From: Candidatus Cloacimonetes bacterium HGW-Cloacimonetes-2
GTDB lineage: Bacteria; Cloacimonadota; Cloacimonadia; Cloacimonadales; Cloacimonadaceae
Direction: 5' to 3'
Length of the DNA: 64,000 nucleotides
Assembly (NCBI GenBank): GCA_002842035.1
Contig: PHBP01000001.1
Coordinates: 419,198 to 483,197, forward strand
Part shown: positions 52,276-60,778 of the stretch, one piece after another
How the letters are laid out: the number at the start of each line of letters is the position of its first letter
How positions within the stretch are numbered: the stretch's first letter is position 1
The notes under the pieces: model-generated
What the model was told of the DNA's origin: nothing
Database searches by the model: none
Seen by the model: only the letters and a program-made list of their open reading frames with translations
Made by a program: the position numbers and the translations under genes

Positions 52276-53760
52276 TTAGGACTCGATAAAATAGAAGCTG
52301 CGATAAAGGATGCTCAAAGCAGCTTCGAGCTGGGTATTGTGATTGCGTTCTTGCTCTGTAGCGGGATCCTCGATGAAGTTCCAGCCGGGTTTGCCGGATA
52401 ATGCCTGCTTCAAGCGCCACTTATAGCGATAGCTCTTATCCTCCAGACTTTTTACCGATTCAAGCTGATCCGGACTAAAGCGCTTTTGCAGACCTTTATC
52501 ATAGAGCAAGCTGCTGTTTACCTTGAGGGGATAGACCTCTACGACGCTCAGCACTTCAAACATCTCTTCCCTGCTATAGCCGTGAGTCTCTTTGAGCTGT
52601 CGGTAAACCTCCATCTCGCTGTTGAAACTGCGTCCATTCACCAATGAAAGCGGATCCACCTTGATATCTCGAGCCCTGAGCTCGCTGATTGTGACTGAAT
52701 TAAAGCTGTATCTCAGGTCTTTGCGAACCTCTTGTTCAAAGACGTTTTGGAATATAAACAGGGCAATAAATGAGAATAAGAAAGCCATCAAAGGAGCTAC
52801 TATCCAGCCCAAGGAAATCTTGCTGAGGATATTCAGCTTGAGATTCTTGCCGCCTTTGACCAAACCTATACCGACCACCGCTCCTACTATCACTTGCGTG
52901 GAAGAAACCGGCACCAGCGGGATTGTTGGTAGCCCCAGAGCCAATAGCGTGTTATACAGCCACCTCGAAGCAAAGAGAAAGAGCACAATAGCCTCTGCCA
53001 GGAGAGCAATCAAGGCAGTCATAGGCGATAGGTGCAAGAGATCGCGCCCCACCGTCCGCATCACTTTCTTGCTATAGGTATAGATACCTACGACGATGGA
53101 CATCGCTCCCAAGATGTAAAGCTGCTGCACTCCATCGAGCACAAAAAGACCGCCGATACTGAGGTCTTTAAAGGGAGTAACAGGGACAAACACACCCACA
53201 ACGTTAGCTATATTATTGGCACCCAAAGAATATGCACCGAATGCGCCCACCAGGATCAGAGCGTTTCTAGTATAGAAATCCTGCTCAAGAAGGTGCATTT
53301 TGGATTTGTTTATTCTGGCTCTAAAGATATAGAAGAGAAGAGCCGCGATTGCTGCGGAGAGCACAAAGGCAATCACCCAACTTGAGGCAATCGTAAGTAG
53401 TGAATTATAATCCGTAAGCCTACCGCTGAAGAAGTTCCAGCCTATGATAGCACCCACAATTGTCTGCGAAGTGGAGACCGGTATCCTGAACCTTACCATC
53501 ACAGTAATTGCTGCCGCTGCAGATAGTGCCACCGTAAAGGCACCTCCCAGAGCATCGACCGAGCCCAATCTACCCAAGGTTTGAGAGGGTCCGCTTCCTT
53601 CCAGGATGGCTCCCAGACTGATGAAGATCGCGGCAATCAGCGCAGCTTTCTTAAAGCGCAGCATACGTGTCTCGACTGCCGCGCCAAAGATGTTGCCGGT
53701 ATCATTTGCCCCCAAGCTCCAGCCCAGGAAGAGTCCGCTGATCAGATAAACGAAGATCAT
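52276..53760 (-). CDS. PiT-family inorganic phosphate transporter
   Basis: A 494-residue phosphate permease. The two duplicated signatures are GANDTGNIFGAAVETRM (about 18-34) and GANNIANVVGVFVPVT (about 180-195), separated by the usual helices; a second STQVIVGAVVGIGL occurs near 285. A soluble C-terminal extension (about 350-494) is longer than in simple PitA proteins. It follows a DUF47 regulator by 21 bases, the standard PiT/PhoU-like pair. Confidence 0.93.
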   Translation of the reverse strand: MIFVYLISGLFLGWSLGANDTGNIFGAAVETRMLRFKKAALIAAIFISLGAILEGSGPSQTLGRLGSVDALGGAFTVALSAAAAITVMVRFRIPVSTSQTIVGAIIGWNFFSGRLTDYNSLLTIASSWVIAFVLSAAIAALLFYIFRARINKSKMHLLEQDFYTRNALILVGAFGAYSLGANNIANVVGVFVPVTPFKDLSIGGLFVLDGVQQLYILGAMSIVVGIYTYSKKVMRTVGRDLLHLSPMTALIALLAEAIVLFLFASRWLYNTLLALGLPTIPLVPVSSTQVIVGAVVGIGLVKGGKNLKLNILSKISLGWIVAPLMAFLFSFIALFIFQNVFEQEVRKDLRYSFNSVTISELRARDIKVDPLSLVNGRSFNSEMEVYRQLKETHGYSREEMFEVLSVVEVYPLKVNSSLLYDKGLQKRFSPDQLESVKSLEDKSYRYKWRLKQALSGKPGWNFIEDPATEQERNHNTQLEAALSILYRSFYFIES

Positions 53761-53781
53761 TGCTGCTATTGTGATCCCGCT

Positions 53782-54426
53782 CTAAAGCTGACGTTTGATA
53801 GCATAGATTGCCAAGCGATCGCAGACTGCCTGAGCATAATCTGATATCTTCTCAATATGGATCGCAAAGAAACGTAGCTGGCTCTTGCGGGAGAGCTCTA
53901 TATCGAGGCTAAAGATATGTCTTCTAAGCTTTTCTCCGATCTGATCCGCCTCTCGCTCAAAGAAATAAACCTTATGGATATAGTTATTCACAGCCGGCAA
54001 ATCCCTAAAGAAGGATCGCACCGCAAAGGTAAGCTGATCCACTGCATTGACCGATGCCCGGGTAGTCTGCATCCACAAATCGTCCAATTCCTCCGGTATC
54101 TGCGGCATCTCTATGGAAAACTGCAGAATCGAATCCTTGATATTATCGATCACCTCGTCCGTATTCTCCAGTATTGCCAGCACATCTCCCCTATTTTCTG
54201 GGATCAGTGTCCTCTCATAGAGAAATCTCTCAATTCCCACTCTGAGATCATCCGCTTTCTGTTCGTTTTCGCGGATTTGGCTGAGTCGTTCTTCAAACTG
54301 CCCGATTCTATCCTTCAGGTAGTCTTCCATCGCGAGGTGAAAGAGAGTCGCGGAGTCGCTTACAATATCCAGAAAGGCATCGATCTGGGATTCGATGAAT
54401 TTGGTGGTCTTTAGCAGCAGTGCCAT
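53782..54426 (-). CDS. DUF47 (PhoU-like) protein partner of PiT
   Basis: A 214-residue all-helical protein of the DUF47/TIGR00153 group, containing ENEQKADDLRVGIERFLY and FFEREADQIGEKLRRHIF, the E(x)2(A/K)D metal-binding repeats shared with PhoU. It probably modulates the adjacent phosphate permease. A ribosome site GAGGATAT precedes the ATG. Confidence 0.92.
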   Translation of the reverse strand: MALLLKTTKFIESQIDAFLDIVSDSATLFHLAMEDYLKDRIGQFEERLSQIRENEQKADDLRVGIERFLYERTLIPENRGDVLAILENTDEVIDNIKDSILQFSIEMPQIPEELDDLWMQTTRASVNAVDQLTFAVRSFFRDLPAVNNYIHKVYFFEREADQIGEKLRRHIFSLDIELSRKSQLRFFAIHIEKISDYAQAVCDRLAIYAIKRQL

Positions 54427-54507
54427 ATCTATATCCTCATATATCTTACAGTTTCAAGAGCTTATTACAATAATAATCTTCTCTGTCTTTCTGTCAAGTG
54501 CTGCTTA

Positions 54508-54837
54508 TCACCACTTCTTGAAGATAAAGAAGACTGCCAGGATAATCAGACCAAAACCCACCAGATAATTCCAGCGAAACTGCTCCTTGAGATAGAGCAC
54601 AGAAAAGAGGCTAAATACCACCAATGTAATCACTTCCTGAATAGTCTTGAGCTGATAGGCGCTATATACTCCGTGTCCGATCCGGTTTGCTGGCACCTGA
54701 AAGCAATACTCAAAGAAAGCTATGCCCCAGCTGGTCAGAATCACCAGTGCCAGCGGCGCTGATTTATACTTGAGGTGTCCATACCAGGCAAAGGTCATAA
54801 ACACATTCGAGATAGCAAGTAAGATTATCGTCCTCAT
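54508..54837 (-). CDS. DUF486 family membrane protein
   Basis: A 109-residue protein with four helices of the small-multidrug-resistance-like DUF486 family: FMTFAWYGHLKYK, SWGIAFFEYCFQVPANRIGH and the terminal YLVGFGLIILAVFFIFKKW. Function is unknown. It stands between the phosphate genes and pyridoxal kinase. Confidence 0.9.
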   Translation of the reverse strand: MRTIILLAISNVFMTFAWYGHLKYKSAPLALVILTSWGIAFFEYCFQVPANRIGHGVYSAYQLKTIQEVITLVVFSLFSVLYLKEQFRWNYLVGFGLIILAVFFIFKKW

Positions 54838-54893
54838 TTTATCTTCCGTTTCTTGATTTTTTTGCCCCTACAAATCCCGACTACAGCGCCCGT

Positions 54894-55706
54894 CTATATC
54901 TTCAAAGCCTTTTCCAGAGGTATCCCGCAGCGCGGATCTTCACCTAGAGAAAGTGCCAATAAGATTCCTTCCTTTACAAAAGCAGCAGCTTTACTGATTG
55001 CTTTGCCAAGGCTATCTTCATTGATCAATCTCGCCAAAAGCATCGTGGCAAAGATATCTCCCGCTCCCGGACACACCGAAGGCAAATACCTGGTCTCGAG
55101 ATAGTGATCTTTTCCCCGTTCATCAAGTCCAACGATAGCGGAGTATCCAGGCTTGGGACTGAATGCCGAGGTGATGATCACCGTCTTCGCCCCCATCTTC
55201 TGCAGTTCCCGGCAATAGCCCTGCGCTTCCTCGTGCCCGATCCGGGGATTGTAGTCGCGCCCCAAGAGCAGGCAAGCCTCGCTCAGATTCGGCGTGATAA
55301 TCTCCGCCAATGGCAAGAGCTCTCGCATCGCTTCCACCATTGAAGGCTTGTAACAGGAATACAGCTTCCCACAATCTCCCAATACCGGATCGATCAGGAC
55401 GATTCCACCTGGAGCAGCAAATCTCTCTATCGCCTCTTTTACCAGCCCTACCTGATCCTCACCGGCAAGAAAACCGCTATAGACAGCATCAAAAGATACG
55501 CCAAGCCTCGCCCAATGCTCCAGGCTCCGCTTCATCTGCGCACTCATATCCTGCATTTGATAGCCTTCATAATCCGTGTTTGTGGAAAGCACTGCAGAGG
55601 GCATTGCAGCGACTTGCAGGCCTTGTTGATACAGAATAGGGATACTTGCCATCAGGGATGTATGCCCCCAACCCGAGAGATCGTGAATAGCCAGGATTCG
55701 CTTCAA
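54894..55706 (-). CDS. Pyridoxal/pyridoxamine kinase (PdxK/PdxY-like)
   Basis: A 270-residue ribokinase-fold enzyme that phosphorylates vitamin B6 vitamers. The N-terminal HDLSGWGHTSL substrate loop, the middle DPVLGDCGKLY and TPNLSEACLL, and the C-terminal PGAGDIFA with the catalytic Asp follow the PdxK/PdxY order. The TTG at 55706 is favoured since TTGA overlaps the stop of the upstream gene and GGAGGA lies 9 bases before it; a TTG at 55724 would add six residues. Confidence 0.88.
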   Translation of the reverse strand: MKRILAIHDLSGWGHTSLMASIPILYQQGLQVAAMPSAVLSTNTDYEGYQMQDMSAQMKRSLEHWARLGVSFDAVYSGFLAGEDQVGLVKEAIERFAAPGGIVLIDPVLGDCGKLYSCYKPSMVEAMRELLPLAEIITPNLSEACLLLGRDYNPRIGHEEAQGYCRELQKMGAKTVIITSAFSPKPGYSAIVGLDERGKDHYLETRYLPSVCPGAGDIFATMLLARLINEDSLGKAISKAAAFVKEGILLALSLGEDPRCGIPLEKALKI

Positions 55707-56038
55707 GCCTTGAGTTCCTCCCAATAGACCATTGCCCGTCTCAAGTGCGGGATCACAATTGAACCTCCCACTACCAGCCCGATATTCAGTAGCTCCTGCA
55801 GTTCCAAATCACTTACCCCGGCTTCCCAGCATTGTTGCAAGTGATAACAGACGCAATCATCGCAGCGCAAGACCAATGAAGCCACCAAGCCCAGCATCTC
55901 TTTGGTCTTGGCATCCAGAGCTCCATCTGTATAAGCTTGAGTATCCAGATTAAAGAACCTGCGGATCTGTAAATTGGCTTTATCCAACACCAGCTTGTTC
56001 TGAATATCCCGTTTTTCTCTAAATTCTGAGGGCTTCAC
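55703..56038 (-). CDS. Carboxymuconolactone decarboxylase / AhpD-like protein
   Basis: A 111-residue CMD-domain protein. CDDCVCYHL (about 60-68) supplies the redox-active CxxC followed by the downstream His of AhpD-like enzymes. It overlaps the alcohol dehydrogenase stop by 4 nt and pyridoxal kinase by 4 nt, so the three are co-translated. A thiol-reductase role is likely; substrate unknown. Confidence 0.87.
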   Translation of the reverse strand: MKPSEFREKRDIQNKLVLDKANLQIRRFFNLDTQAYTDGALDAKTKEMLGLVASLVLRCDDCVCYHLQQCWEAGVSDLELQELLNIGLVVGGSIVIPHLRRAMVYWEELKA

Positions 56039-57132
56039 GCTTTCCCCTTCAGATCGTAATAGATCTTGCGGATATCATCCTCGCTGATCTCAAAGGGATT
56101 ATTAGCCATATTCCGGCTGGTGAGCACTTCCGGCAGCTTCTCATCTATAAAGTGATCCGAAATCCTGATATCTATCGAGAGCTTCAGAGCCTCCAACCAT
56201 TCATAGAATTGCTCGCGGCTGATACTTAGCGAGGCAAACAGATCATCCAGTTCCTTACTGACACCAGGATAATAAAGCTCCATCACACTGCGCATCACGA
56301 TGCCATTGGCCAGACCGTGCGGCACGCCATATACTGAGGTGAGCGGATATCCAATCGAGTGTTGCAGGGTCGTGCTGGCATGCGCGATCACCAACCCGCC
56401 GTAAAGAGACGCACGCATCATTTCCTGCCGTGCTTGGAGATCCCGGGGGTCCTGCAATACCTTGGGCAGATTCTGGAAGATAGTCTTTACTCCGTTGTAA
56501 ATAATCGGAAACATCACCGGATTGCGTTTATTTGAATAAATCCCTTCCAAAAGGTGGGAAAGCGCATCGATGCCTGTATTGAGGGTAACTGCGGGACTCA
56601 GGCTGAGCGTGTACTTTGGCTCCAAAACCGCAATTTGGGGAAAGGCTAATTCGCTACCCAAACCGGCTTTTTTATTATGCTGACTATCGGTCAATACTGA
56701 GTATGGTGTCACTTCGGTACCGCTACCGGAGCTCAGCGGAATAGCCACTATTGGCAGGGCTTTTTTGTAGCCTTCAGATCTATAGATATCGCTGCGATCA
56801 GTCTTGTTTGCAGCAACCAGTGATATCGCTTTCGCCGCATCGATCGGACTGCCACCGCCCACGCCTATTACGAAATCGCACTCATTGAGCACTAGCTCCG
56901 TAACACCTTCCATCACGATATCGATCGTGGGATTTTCTGTGACGCGATCAAAGACTTTCCAGGTAATGTCATTTTTTAGCAAGTGCTGTTGGATATCCTC
57001 CATAGCCCCGCTGATGTAGGCAGAATTGCGTCCAGAAACAATCAACGCCTTGCTGCCCAAAGCGGTAATACGTCCGGCAGCACGCTCCAGAGCGTTGTCA
57101 GCAAAAAATATACGCGTCGGTACATAAAACAT
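56035..57132 (-). CDS. Iron-containing alcohol dehydrogenase
   Basis: A 365-residue group III dehydrogenase. The NAD-binding part contains GVGGGSPIDAAKAISL (about 92-107) and PLSSGSGTEVTPYSV. The metal site is provided by the Asp and His residues of NTGIDALSHLLEG and PHGLANGIVM. It reduces aldehydes or oxidises alcohols in fermentative metabolism (family knowledge); the actual substrate is open. First gene of the ADH-AhpD-PdxK cluster. Confidence 0.92.
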   Translation of the reverse strand: MFYVPTRIFFADNALERAAGRITALGSKALIVSGRNSAYISGAMEDIQQHLLKNDITWKVFDRVTENPTIDIVMEGVTELVLNECDFVIGVGGGSPIDAAKAISLVAANKTDRSDIYRSEGYKKALPIVAIPLSSGSGTEVTPYSVLTDSQHNKKAGLGSELAFPQIAVLEPKYTLSLSPAVTLNTGIDALSHLLEGIYSNKRNPVMFPIIYNGVKTIFQNLPKVLQDPRDLQARQEMMRASLYGGLVIAHASTTLQHSIGYPLTSVYGVPHGLANGIVMRSVMELYYPGVSKELDDLFASLSISREQFYEWLEALKLSIDIRISDHFIDEKLPEVLTSRNMANNPFEISEDDIRKIYYDLKGKA

Positions 57133-57279
57133 TTCATCCTCTCTTGGCTGACATCGCCCATTTTTCTCAGGGATAATGCCAAACCCGCTTTATCAGATTG
57201 GATTATTATCAGCATCTGATGAATTATGTCAAGTCATTATTTACTGCAACACATTCTTAGTCTCTATACAATATCACAT

Positions 57280-57363
57280 TATTCACTCTATCGCTGATTC
57301 AAAGATCATAGGCTCTGCCCTCACTACTATAAGGGGGACAGATCTGCGCCTTTGGGACAGATC
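57280..57363 (+). repeat. GGGGGACAGAT dispersed repeat, copy 4
   Basis: ATTCACTCTATCGCTGATTC, AAAGATCATA, AAGGGGGACAGATCTGCG and TTTGGGACAGATC align with copies 1 and 3, with more substitutions. Confidence 0.85.
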
Positions 57364-57426
57364 GGAGGGTTTATTTTTTAGGAAGTGATAAAAACATCAT
57401 TATCTACTCAGCGTGAGTCAGGCAAG

Positions 57427-57565
57427 TCTGAGACCGATGCGACCGATCCTCATTGAAGTGTCTCGCCCAATTCATATTCCTTTTTTCCATATATATTGCA
57501 GAATATCTGAATGTCAAGACATTCTCTTCCCGTTTTTGCCACAGAAGCTATGAATAAATGCCCTC
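57427..57565 (-). pseudogene. Fossil of IS3-family orfB
   Basis: On the minus strand this stretch encodes NWARHFNEDRSHRSQ, matching NWVSHYNEERPHRSL of the intact orfB (19687-20544), and the DNA stays alignable through GTCAAGACATTC further along. It has frame damage and no ends. It shows an older insertion of a related element near this intergenic region. Confidence 0.8.
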
Positions 57566-57670
57566 TATGACCGTATATCTCCGGTAACACACCACCACGT
57601 TTGACCTACAGATAATCTTAGTAGTTATGGTGCTATGACCCCGTATTAATCAGCAAAATCAAGTTATCTG

Positions 57671-57687
57671 GAACAATTCTTGCATAA
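57671..57687 (+). promoter_or_regulatory. Shared 17-nt upstream motif, copy 1
   Basis: GGAACAATTCTTGCATA occurs 77 bases before the ATG of the 973-residue cargo gene and again, identical, 78 bases before the next cargo gene. It includes a CATAAT that could act as a -10 box. Confidence 0.65.
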
Positions 57688-57747
57688 TATATCATACTAC
57701 GCAAAAGAATCTGCAAGTATGTAAGCTATAGAATCTAAGGAGTTCGG

Positions 57748-60669
57748 ATGAAACGCTATCTGTATTGTCTAATTGTGCTTATTAGTATTGGGCTATATGC
57801 TCAGGAAATCCCGATCAGGCAGTCCTTCGACCTAAGCAGCTCTCAGATCAACTTTAGTTGCCCGGATGGGGATATTATCTTTTGGACTGAAAATCCTGAT
57901 TCACATCGAGATGTTTATGCACAAAAGATAATGTCTGACGGATCCAGTCTATGGCCTGAAGCAGCACTTATATGTAGCGATCCGGAAGATCAGGTGATAC
58001 TGGGAGGAGTACCGTCTAGTGATGGTGGTTTTATCCTGCTCATAGGTGATATTGATAGGGATATCATACATAGAATATTTATGCTGAAAATCAGCCAGAA
58101 TGGTGATTTCCTATGGCCACAAAGTGGTATAGTAGTACAGACAGGAGAATTCTCTATTGGTTCATGCAAAGCAGTTGCCAATTCCAGCGGTGGTGCTTTT
58201 GTTGTATGGTCAGCCCTGAGCTCCAGCGGACTAGTGTATGGGAATAACTATGATACTGCCGGCAACCCTCTTTGGAATAATGGCAGAATACTCTGTTCAC
58301 ACAACGGGAGCGTAGAGCTATCCCAGGCAATCAGCGATGGAGAGGGCGCAATGATCCTGAACATCAAGAAGTGGTATGGTGATATTCCGCGCACTTGTCT
58401 AAAACGAATCTCTGCATCTGGCACCCAGATTGGTGCTGAGCCATTGGTCAATCCGGCCATTTTCCCTAATCAGTTATTCGAGATAGGTAATTCAACAAAC
58501 GGAACCTTTATACTTTGGCAAGTACAATCGAACGAAAACCTTGTCAGATACTACAGAATAGACAATATGGGCATTCTGCAGGGTGCCAGTAGTCAAACTC
58601 AAATTATTCCAAATGGATCCGAAGCTATGGAGACCAGGGTCTGCCCCACCCCGGATGGTGGTCTGGCAATACTTTGGGCTGGCTGGACTGCTGGATTGGA
58701 AGTAGGATTCAAGCTTTATAAGCTGGATGCAGATCTTGGGCAGCAATGGGTGGTAAATCTTGAACACCCCGGGATTGATTATCTCGTTTACGGAGTGGAT
58801 CTCATCCCCAATCAAGGAGGATATCTGTGGGTTGCGTGGTCACAAGAACTGCATGCATACGGTCATCCACAATATGCACAGTTGGTATCACCCGATGGTC
58901 AATTGTGCTGGGGAATTGGTGGGATTCAACTATATTCAACAGGGGGCGCTTTTAAGATAATCCCGCATGGAGACAGAGCTCTGTTTGTTTCGAGAAGACT
59001 ACAGGATGGAAATGAACAGCTTAGATATCAGATCTATTTGCACAATGGATCGGCTCTGCTGTCCGAAGGTGGAGTCTTGGTAAGCCAGCTGATGTTCGGC
59101 GGAGTTTATGAGCATAAAGTAATATCCTTAGGTGACAAGTATTTATTGATATGGCGAGATACCAGACAAGAACGAAGTCTGTATTTCCAGATAGTTGATC
59201 AGCAGAACAATAACCTATTGGAGGATATGGGCAGACATATCGCCAATTCGCAAGATCTCTATGGACTGGCAAAAGTAAATGAAAGTAGTGTAGCCTTGTG
59301 GATCTCAGTTCTTATTGATGGTCTTATCTATGATTACCTTCAGGTTATCGATTCAAATGGTAATTTCCTCTATCCCGGCAATGGCATTCAGATCAGTTAT
59401 TCAGCAGAATTTGGCATACAGGATCGATGTTTATCCAGTTATGGGGGAGATATATATGCTTCCTGGAAGCAAAGCTCAAGTGTTTATTCAGGCATGGAAA
59501 TGAGGGCTCAACGCTTTAGCAACGGACAGGCTTGCTGGGAAGAAAACGGAAAGTTACTGCTGAGCTTACCTTTATCCAGCTACTACAAGTTCTATGGATT
59601 CACTGGAAGATACCTTTTGTGGGTACCGGAGTACTCAAGCACAGCTAAAGTCTTATACTTTGATAACGATGCTAATCCGGATCCTTTATGGGATCCTGCC
59701 GGGATGAATCTCGTTCATAATACTACACCGGGATATAGCTACGAGATCATTGATATTGGTTTTGATAATGAGGATCTCATCGTTGCAATGCAGCTTTCGA
59801 TGCCCGAGGGAAACAACATACAGCTTCAGAGGATTACTCCCCAAGGTATAAGGCTGTGGTCGGATCAAGGACACCAAATCCCAGATCCAGGATTATACCC
59901 AAACCTTATGGATGTTCATTTTGGACCTTCTACCAGCTATCTGTTATCATATCCCGGCGATCCCTATGGTCGCATTCTATTACAAAAAGTCAATGAACAA
60001 GGTGATTGCTACTTCCCAGAGCCGGGTATGATGATCCAATATGGATTGCATTCTTGCCAATCAGCCCAGTTATTCAGTTTTTTGGATGGTAATTGGCTGT
60101 GCGTATGGAGTTCTACCGATGGGCAAGACAACATAAACCGGGATATCTATTACCGTGTTCTTTCTTCAGATTGTGTACCTCTGGGAACAGAGCCGGGGGT
60201 AATCTGCGGGGCTCGTTATCCTCAGGACTTACCTGTGGGAGCGGTGATTGGAAACAATGTATTTGTGGCTTGGAAGGACAATCGTAGTGGGGTCGAGCAT
60301 ACGGAACGAATCTACGGTAAACCAGGGCTATGGGGGAGACAGTTGAACAGCCAGAGTATGTCGGGGTATGAGATCGATCATCCGACCTTGAGCCTCAATC
60401 TAAAGCCAAACTACCCCAATCCGTTCAATCCCATCACTACCATACCTTTCTATCTGTCCTGTTCCGGGGTGACTAGCCTGGAGATATTCAATTTGAGGGG
60501 ACAAAAGGTAAAGAATCTCCTAAAAGATGAATTTCTACTAATTGGAGAACATCAGCTGAATTGGAATGGAACCGATGACAAGGGGAACTCCGTTGGTAGC
60601 GGAGTGTATCTATACCGTATCACCCAGGGAGAAAGATCAAGTTATCGCAGGATGCTGCTGTTAAAATGA
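57748..60669 (+). CDS. Secreted type IX cargo protein, 973 residues
   Basis: Signal peptide MKRYLYCLIVLISIGLYAQ. The body (about 25-880) is built of repeated beta-propeller-like motifs (YAQKIMSDGSSLWPEAALIC, RISASGTQIG, AQRFSNGQACWEENGKLLL). The C-terminus has LNLKPNYPNPFNPITTIPFY, LEIFNLRGQKVKNLL, SGVYLYRI and final RRMLLLK, a FlgD/Ig-like type IX sorting module. No catalytic site is recognised. It is likely exposed on or released from the cell surface. AAGGAG precedes the ATG. Confidence 0.83.
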   Translation: MKRYLYCLIVLISIGLYAQEIPIRQSFDLSSSQINFSCPDGDIIFWTENPDSHRDVYAQKIMSDGSSLWPEAALICSDPEDQVILGGVPSSDGGFILLIGDIDRDIIHRIFMLKISQNGDFLWPQSGIVVQTGEFSIGSCKAVANSSGGAFVVWSALSSSGLVYGNNYDTAGNPLWNNGRILCSHNGSVELSQAISDGEGAMILNIKKWYGDIPRTCLKRISASGTQIGAEPLVNPAIFPNQLFEIGNSTNGTFILWQVQSNENLVRYYRIDNMGILQGASSQTQIIPNGSEAMETRVCPTPDGGLAILWAGWTAGLEVGFKLYKLDADLGQQWVVNLEHPGIDYLVYGVDLIPNQGGYLWVAWSQELHAYGHPQYAQLVSPDGQLCWGIGGIQLYSTGGAFKIIPHGDRALFVSRRLQDGNEQLRYQIYLHNGSALLSEGGVLVSQLMFGGVYEHKVISLGDKYLLIWRDTRQERSLYFQIVDQQNNNLLEDMGRHIANSQDLYGLAKVNESSVALWISVLIDGLIYDYLQVIDSNGNFLYPGNGIQISYSAEFGIQDRCLSSYGGDIYASWKQSSSVYSGMEMRAQRFSNGQACWEENGKLLLSLPLSSYYKFYGFTGRYLLWVPEYSSTAKVLYFDNDANPDPLWDPAGMNLVHNTTPGYSYEIIDIGFDNEDLIVAMQLSMPEGNNIQLQRITPQGIRLWSDQGHQIPDPGLYPNLMDVHFGPSTSYLLSYPGDPYGRILLQKVNEQGDCYFPEPGMMIQYGLHSCQSAQLFSFLDGNWLCVWSSTDGQDNINRDIYYRVLSSDCVPLGTEPGVICGARYPQDLPVGAVIGNNVFVAWKDNRSGVEHTERIYGKPGLWGRQLNSQSMSGYEIDHPTLSLNLKPNYPNPFNPITTIPFYLSCSGVTSLEIFNLRGQKVKNLLKDEFLLIGEHQLNWNGTDDKGNSVGSGVYLYRITQGERSSYRRMLLLK

Positions 60670-60700
60670 GCATCCTAAGGCAATAATTTAACTCCTTAGA

Positions 60701-60717
60701 GGAACAATTCTTGCATA
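60701..60717 (+). promoter_or_regulatory. Shared 17-nt upstream motif, copy 2
   Basis: It is identical to the motif at 57671-57687 and at nearly the same distance (78 bases) from the start of a type IX cargo gene. Confidence 0.65.
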
Positions 60718-60778
60718 TTATTTGTTTATCTGCAGTAGTTTGGATTGATACTATCGGTACTGCGGTAAGGAGTGATTT

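Larger units (their letters stand above)
57133..57747. other. 615-base divergent region with repeat and IS fossil
   Basis: It contains GGGGGACAGAT copy 4, the remnant of an IS3 orfB and the promoter-region motif of the next gene. No intact gene is supported. Confidence 0.7.

Noticed and set aside
57176-57388. 70-codon frame, and similar ones at 31299-31517 and 39415-39732, ending in GTDL..WDRS-like peptides
   Set aside because: The shared peptide arises from the GGGGGACAGAT intergenic repeat, not from a conserved protein.
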